From assembly GCA_905250125.1 (NCBI GenBank), contig CAJNOL010000072.1, forward strand, positions 239,852 through 303,851: a DNA stretch of 64,000 nt. Direction: 5' to 3'. This DNA comes from Rotaria sordida. Its lineage: Eukaryota; Rotifera; Eurotatoria; Philodinida; Philodinidae. A model generated the notes under the pieces. It was not told the DNA's origin. It saw only the letters and a program-made list of their open reading frames with translations, and did not search any database. This document shows positions 59,401-64,000 of this stretch, piece by piece. Each line of letters starts with the position of its first letter. Within the stretch, counting starts at the first letter, position 1. A program made the translations under genes and the position numbers.

Positions 59401-60461
59401 AAGTTTATCTAATTCATTCTAAAATAAATTATTCATGGTTTTTTTTTTGTTTATAAAGATTAAACAAATTAAATATTTACTTTTGGTAAAATTTTATGTT
59501 GTAATCGTTTAATACCACTTTCTTTTTCTTTAGCTAAATTAAGATGTTGTCGTAAACGTTCACATACATCATCATATGCACGTTTCGTTTTTATTGTACG
59601 ACGTTCAATATCAACCATTTCTTTTATGATTTCTTCATCATAGAGTAAAATCTATTTTTTAATAAAAGAAAAAATTTAAAAACAAGAAAATAAACAAATA
59701 TTTTTTTACTTTATTATGTTCATCAATTTTTTCATTTTTTAGTTTTTTTAAATTTTCTAATGTAACTTGTTTAAGTACGGGATATGATGCTTCACGTTGA
59801 GAATAATGTTCAAGTAATTCTTTTACTGCTGTTGTCCAAGTTGAACCAATAACACTGAAAAATAAAAACAAAATCAATTAACAAAAAAAAAAAAGTTCAT
59901 CAGTAAATTCTAATAGAAAAGCAAAGCAATCAACTACATTCTTATACAATAAATTAAAAAGAAGAAGGAGAGCAAAATTTTTTTTTTTCGTGTTCGATCT
60001 CTCGGAATACCTTGATCCAAGATAGGACATGCTTTGTGCATGTTCAAGTGATTTTTGTAAGCTACTTTGCATTCTCTATAATAATAAGATATGTTAATTA
60101 TTAATGAAACACCCAAATAAAAAACAAAAAAACAACAACACCAACAACATTCAATTTTTATGTTAAATATGATTACCTCATGTGTATGTTTTTCAGTTTT
60201 ATAAAATGATTCAATTGTTGACCTAAAATTGAAAAAAAAACAATAAATTATCTTTATGAATGAATTTCTTCGGAAAATATATTTACATCATATCATCAAG
60301 TATAGTTATTTGATCATTTATATAACATTTTAAACGATTATGTGTAGCATTAAGTGATCCTTCAACTGTTTGTTTATCACCGCCGATCTATTATCAATTC
60401 GAAGAGAAAATTTAATAAAATTCTTTAATTTATCTGTGCTTACTTCTGATATTGCAGACAT
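56434..60461 (-). CDS. F-BAR and SH3 domain protein, NOSTRIN-like
   Basis: Sixteen exons: 60461-60444, 60387-60287, 60222-60177, 60075-60011, 59854-59710, 59651-59481, 59418-59296, 59245-59132, 59075-59001, 58935-58795, 57683-57639, 57584-57545, 57481-57384, 56959-56915, 56863-56623, 56573-56434. They total 535 aa. About residues 10-320 are a long, highly charged helical region of F-BAR type (YKTEKHTHERMQSSLQKSL, LKKLKNEKIDEHNK, KRAYDDVCERLRQHLNLAKE). About 335-350 is a basic HR1-like piece (DSRMDTSKIRLKRMEMRKS). An SH3 domain follows (AIVLYDFEGTNEDEMSVRK, EYEGWLIAKGRDRSGLVPEA, YVQLI). The order F-BAR, short coil, SH3 fits NOSTRIN/FNBP1-type membrane-bending adaptors that bind dynamin and WASP. 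The C-tail is Ser/Thr-rich and ends DDDAEYFSDD. Intron 10 (1,111 bp) holds a family D transposon. Confidence 0.85.
57730..58776. mobile_element. TIR element, family D copy 2, in F-BAR gene intron 10
   Basis: The left end (ATGTTCTGCATTAGTTTTGT, then TTTTTAGTATAGCGTGACAA) and the reverse complement of the right end (AAAAGTTCTGCATTCAGTTT, then GTTTTTTCAATATAGCATAA) match each other and both ends of the copy at 47615-48510. The block TTATTGGTTGAATTCGAAAT is shared between the copies, in inverted orientation. Short frames at 57929-58111 and 58206-58436 lie inside but have no transposase features I can see. Confidence 0.7.
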
Positions 60462-60563
60462 GATAAACAAACAAATAAAAAATAAATCTGAAGGGAAAAA
60501 AAAGCCTAACGAGATATCGTGCATTAGGAAAGCAAACGGTGAGAAAAAAAAATTCAAATAATT

Positions 60564-63232
60564 TTATTCTACTACGTCTGTATCAACTATGGTTTGTGTA
60601 GCAACCAAATTTCGAAATAATCCATTTTCAATGTTCATTAATTCGGCATATGTACCTTGTTCACCAATACGTCCTTTATCAAGTAAAGCTATTTGATCAG
60701 CTTTGATTATTGTTGATAAACGATGTGCTATTATAATAACAGTTCTATTGACCATGATTTTTTCGAGAGCTTCTTGAACTAAATATTCTGATTGAGCATC
60801 AAGTGCCGATGTTGCTTCATCCTTTAAGTATATTTATATATAATATTAGAAAGAATTAAATGAAAAGTACATACGAGAACGAGAATACTTGGATCACGTA
60901 AAATGGCTCGACTTAATGCAACACGTTGTTTTTGTCCACCTAATTAAAATAATTACAAAAAAAAGAAATCATTTAATAAAATTTATACTTCGTATAACAA
61001 AAAGAACATTATATATATATATATTACCAGAAAGCATTGTTCCTCGTTCACCAACTTTAGTATCATATTTTTCAGGTAATTGTTCAACAAATCCACTTGC
61101 ATTTGCTGTATTAGCAGCTTGTATAACTTTATTTTTAAGAACATTTTCTGGAACATGTTCTACTACAGTTGGATATCCATAGGCAATATTATCATAAATT
61201 GATGATGAAAATAAAATGGGTTCTTGTGGTACAGTACCAATATTTGAGCGAAGCCAATGAAGTGGCATATCATTAATAGGAATATTTCCAATACGGATTT
61301 GTCCTGATTGTGGTTCATAAAAACGAAGTAATAATTGAGCTAATGTTGATTTTCCTGAACCTGAACTACCACATATAGCTAATACTCGACCACCAGGTAC
61401 ACGAAGTGTTAAATTATCAAGAACAAGTGCATCCGGGCGAGTTGGATAACAAAATGATATTGAATCAAATGTTATATCGTGAAGCATTAATGCTGATGTT
61501 AATGGTGCTCCATGAATTGTACGTTGACTTTGACTTGAAAGTATCATTTTTTCATTATGTTCATCATTTAAAATTGACCATACTGCTTGACTAAAAAAGA
61601 GAAATAAAAATATAAAATATTTAAAATTCAAAAATCTTGATTATCTACCTTGCTCCAACACCTTTCATTAATTCAAGATGAAAAGAGAATATACCGGATA
61701 TAGATACACCAACCTAAAATAGTTTTTTTAACAAAAAAAAAAACCTATTATCTCAATCTCTGTGAGATTAAAATGTGAAACACGATGAAGGTGCTCATGA
61801 TAATCATAGAAAGATTGCTTTATTCTATCTATTTTAGGAGACATTTCTTTACTATTCTTTCATTTAGTCCTCAAGAAATACAATAAGAAAGTAGTTTAAA
61901 TATTAGCACAAGACATTAATTGATAGACGGTCTATATTTTCAAATCAACAACATCTGTCATAATCTATGATGAACTCTGGCTAGGACCTGTGATAGTCTG
62001 TAATTAGCGTCTATCACAGTATGTGTGAAAGATCTAAATTTTTACCTCTATACTTTAACACTCCTTTTAGATCGTGTTTCACAAAACTTTAATTACAATA
62101 ATTTTATAAACTAACATAAAATGCATATAATAAAAAACTTGATAAATCTCCAATAGTTAATGATTCTTGACTCATTGAAACACCACCAAAATAAAAAACA
62201 CTTAATACAATAATATTTCCACATAAACCAGTCATACCATAAAAAAGTCCATAAGCTAATGATTCTGTATATTTTAATTGTAATACATTACTAATTCGTC
62301 GATTATATAATTGTATTTCTTGTTCTTCTTTTGAAAATGATTTAACTAAAATAAAATATGAAAAAAATCAGTAAGATTTTCTTTAATAATTCATTCAACA
62401 AACCTGTTCTTATATTTGAAAAACGTTCTTCTGCAACATCGGTTGCTTTTGCAAGTGCATCTTGTACTTTACGTGATAATTGTTTAATAAATCTTCCAAA
62501 CAAAATTGCACCAACAGCTACTGGTGGTACAGTCGTTAAACCAACTAATGCTAATTGTGGACTTATATAAAGCATTAAACCAACACCAGCAACTGATTGT
62601 GTTAATGCTCGAAGACCATCCGATATATTTTGTGTTACAGCATTTGACATAACTTCTGTATCCGAAGATAAACGATTGACTAATTCACCTGTTTTTTTTT
62701 TATCAAAAAAGGCTATTTCTTTTCGAAGTATACTATTAAATAATTGTTCACGTATACGTTTTATAATACGTTGTGATGTTGTTAAAATTAAATACACACG
62801 ACCAAAATTAGCTATTGCACCTATTCCAAACACTCCAATGAGAAAAAATGTCGTTTGTTTTAAACGTCGACGAAGTTCATCATGTTTATATGTTTGTAAC
62901 ATATCAATAATTCTTCCAAGAATATATGGTACAGACATAGTAACACCACTTGATATCAATAAGAGTATAATAGCACCACAAATACGACTTTTTTCATGTT
63001 GTGCTAAACGAAAAAGTTTACCAAGATCAGTGAGTGTTAATTTTACTTTAGGAGTTTTTTCAGCATTATTTCTTAATATTGTAGGACGATCACCACGTTG
63101 TGAACGAATTGATGTCAATGAAAATTGACGATTAGGATTGAATTTAAATAATCGACCTTGATGAGAATGAATAAGAAAATTTGACGAACGAGCAATAAAT
63201 GATGAAAGAAGCGTTAAACGATGAAATGTCAT
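60564..63232 (-). CDS. ABCB10: Mitochondrial ABC transporter ABCB10
   Basis: Six exons, 63232-62404, 62345-62116, 61713-61649, 61590-61028, 60939-60875 and 60821-60564, 669 aa. Half-transporter of the mitochondrial inner membrane. Residues 1-60 are Arg/Ser-rich with few acids, a typical matrix-targeting leader ([20 protein letters not shown]). The membrane domain follows with ABCB10-like segments ([61 protein letters not shown]). The nucleotide-binding domain has Walker [11 protein letters not shown]-loop TVPQEPILF, signature LSGGQKQR, Walker [14 protein letters not shown] and H-loop IIAHRLST. The known ABCB10 role is linked to haem/biliverdin handling and oxidative stress protection. Intron 2 (402 bp) contains transposon-like sequence. 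The 3' end is about 100 bp from the start of the F-BAR gene on the same strand. Confidence 0.95.
61760..62095. mobile_element. Small TIR element in ABCB10 intron 2
   Basis: The left side reads AATGTGAAACACGATGAAGG and the reverse complement of the right side reads TTGTGAAACACGATCTAAAA, an inverted terminal pair around a 335-bp non-coding body. Parts match the fragments in the S6 kinase introns. Intron 2 is otherwise the only long intron of this gene. Confidence 0.55.
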
Positions 63233-63346
63233 TTTTAAAACAAAGATTCATCTAAGACAAAAAAGAAAAAAAACACAATTTTTTTTGTCTGTCCTAATGG
63301 CGACTTGTATATTAACAAAAAAAGAAAAAGAAAAAAGAAACAATTC

Positions 63347-63576
63347 CTATGCAATAGTGCTTAATAATTTACGATTATTCAAACGGTCTAATCGCTTATT
63401 AAGGCGATCATTTAATTCAGGCCACTCAGGTCCATAGAGACCTTCTTTGCCAGGTGCAGGGCCTTCTTCAAGACGAACCATGTAATGAAAATAACGGTAA
63501 TGTATGGCAGTAAAACTATATTTCGGTCGTCGACGTAATCCTTTAACGATTAAAGCTCGTTTTGTATACGATTGAG
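63347..63576 (-). CDS. MRPL22: Mitochondrial ribosomal protein L22-like, last exon (partial)
   Basis: One exon following a CTTGCAG acceptor, encoding the C-terminal 75 or so residues: AQSYTKRALIVKGLRRRPKY, HYRYFHYMVRLEEGPAPGK, LYGPEWPELNDRLNKRLDRL, NNRKLLSTIA. The basic VKGLRRR stretch, then HYxxRLEEG, is characteristic of the uL22 family in its mitochondrial form, part of the large subunit near the exit tunnel. The 5' exons must lie beyond 64000: no exon with a fitting donor is visible between 63600 and the right edge. ABCB10 starts 115 bp downstream on the same strand. Confidence 0.7.
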
Positions 63577-63599
63577 CTGCAAGAAAAAAAAACATATTA

Positions 63600-64000
63600 G
63601 TTCACAAAAGAAATAAATATCTGTAGGATTGTTGTAACTACTAATGATCCATAACTTATGAGTAAACCTTTTCAGATGCCTCTTTCCAATTTTCATGATT
63701 ATACTACATAATGTTCTGACAAAAATCCTAACAAGATTTGGATTCCTATTGAGATTTGAGTAACCTAATGAATTTTTAATGCTATTCGATAGCTTGATCA
63801 AATCTGAAGAGGAACCCAAACCCGTTTAGGGTTTTTATTAGAACACTATGTAGTGTCAATAGGCAAGAGGTCATGAAAATCGGAAAGTAGCATCGAAAGA
63901 GGTTCTCTTATTAGTTTCTACACTAATGTTCATTTCAAAAAAGGCGGAAGTGGGTATTTTTCAAATAATTTTTGATAGAAACAAGATATAGTGTTGTGAT
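63600..64000. other. Intronic sequence of the MRPL22-like gene
   Basis: No exon seen. Contains sequence with a repeat-like look (AAATCCTAACAAGATTTGG; AACCCAAACCCGTTTAGGGT), possibly a transposon end, consistent with an enlarged first intron. Confidence 0.4.

Noticed and set aside
62676..63128. 150-codon plus-strand frame
   Set aside because: Antisense shadow of ABCB10 exon 1.

Overview
The window is strongly AT-rich eukaryotic nuclear DNA. Genes are split by many short GT-AG introns (mostly about 50-80 bp), intergenic spaces are long, and there are many short non-coding inverted-repeat transposon remnants. The gene set is metazoan: TMEM26, DNAJB9, calcineurin A, p70 S6 kinase, STPG2, ABCB10, MRPL22 and a Ly6-type GPI protein. 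A mono-ADP-ribosyltransferase-like protein fused to a TPR/kinesin-light-chain-like tail, and a deaminase that looks more bacterial than animal, suggest a bdelloid rotifer (Rotaria/Adineta-like). That assignment is an inference from gene style, not from a marker gene. No rRNA, tRNA or CRISPR was recognised.

Layout. 1-2261: gene-poor, with a piggyBac-type MITE (1282-1539). 2262-4576 (-): TMEM26, six exons. 4577-7300: intergenic with a large foldback repeat. 7302-7845 (-): small unknown protein. 8370-9036 (+): DNAJB9/ERdj4. 9729-10366 (-): Ser/Pro-rich unknown. 10400-12690: intergenic with a nested mariner-like foldback. 12695-13961 (+): B-box/SPRY-like protein interrupted by an assembly gap. 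14076-14354 (-): small PPxY membrane protein. 14400-19100: gene-poor, with a decayed coding locus at 16810-18000. 19108-21812 (-): calcineurin A, 14 exons. 21813-26450: long low-complexity upstream region. 26454-27514 (-): secreted Lys/Pro/Ala-rich protein. 27515-31700: intergenic with a 0.87-kb TIR element. 31710-33481 (-): ART/TPR protein. 33482-38350: intergenic with a foldback and a small MITE. 38351-40036 (+): Ly6/three-finger GPI protein. 40597-46102 (-): p70 S6 kinase, 16 exons. 46103-49500: intergenic with a TIR element. 49502-53955 (+): STPG2, with a secreted-protein gene nested antisense in intron 2 (50247-50774). 55467-56222 (-): dCMP deaminase-like. 56434-60461 (-): F-BAR/SH3 protein, 16 exons. 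60564-63232 (-): ABCB10, six exons. 63347-63576 (-): last exon of an MRPL22-like gene running off the right edge.

Genes were rebuilt by joining exons at GT/AG borders and checking that the summed coding length is a multiple of three. This closes cleanly for all multi-exon models given here. The S6 kinase model closes only if a 2-nucleotide microexon (44418-44419) splits the codons of the catalytic Arg-Asp pair. That is the most unusual observation in the window. Most of the introns well above the local norm (Ly6 intron 4, S6K introns 4 and 10, F-BAR intron 10, ABCB10 intron 2) contain transposon-like inverted-repeat sequence; the longest STPG2 intron instead holds a nested antisense gene.
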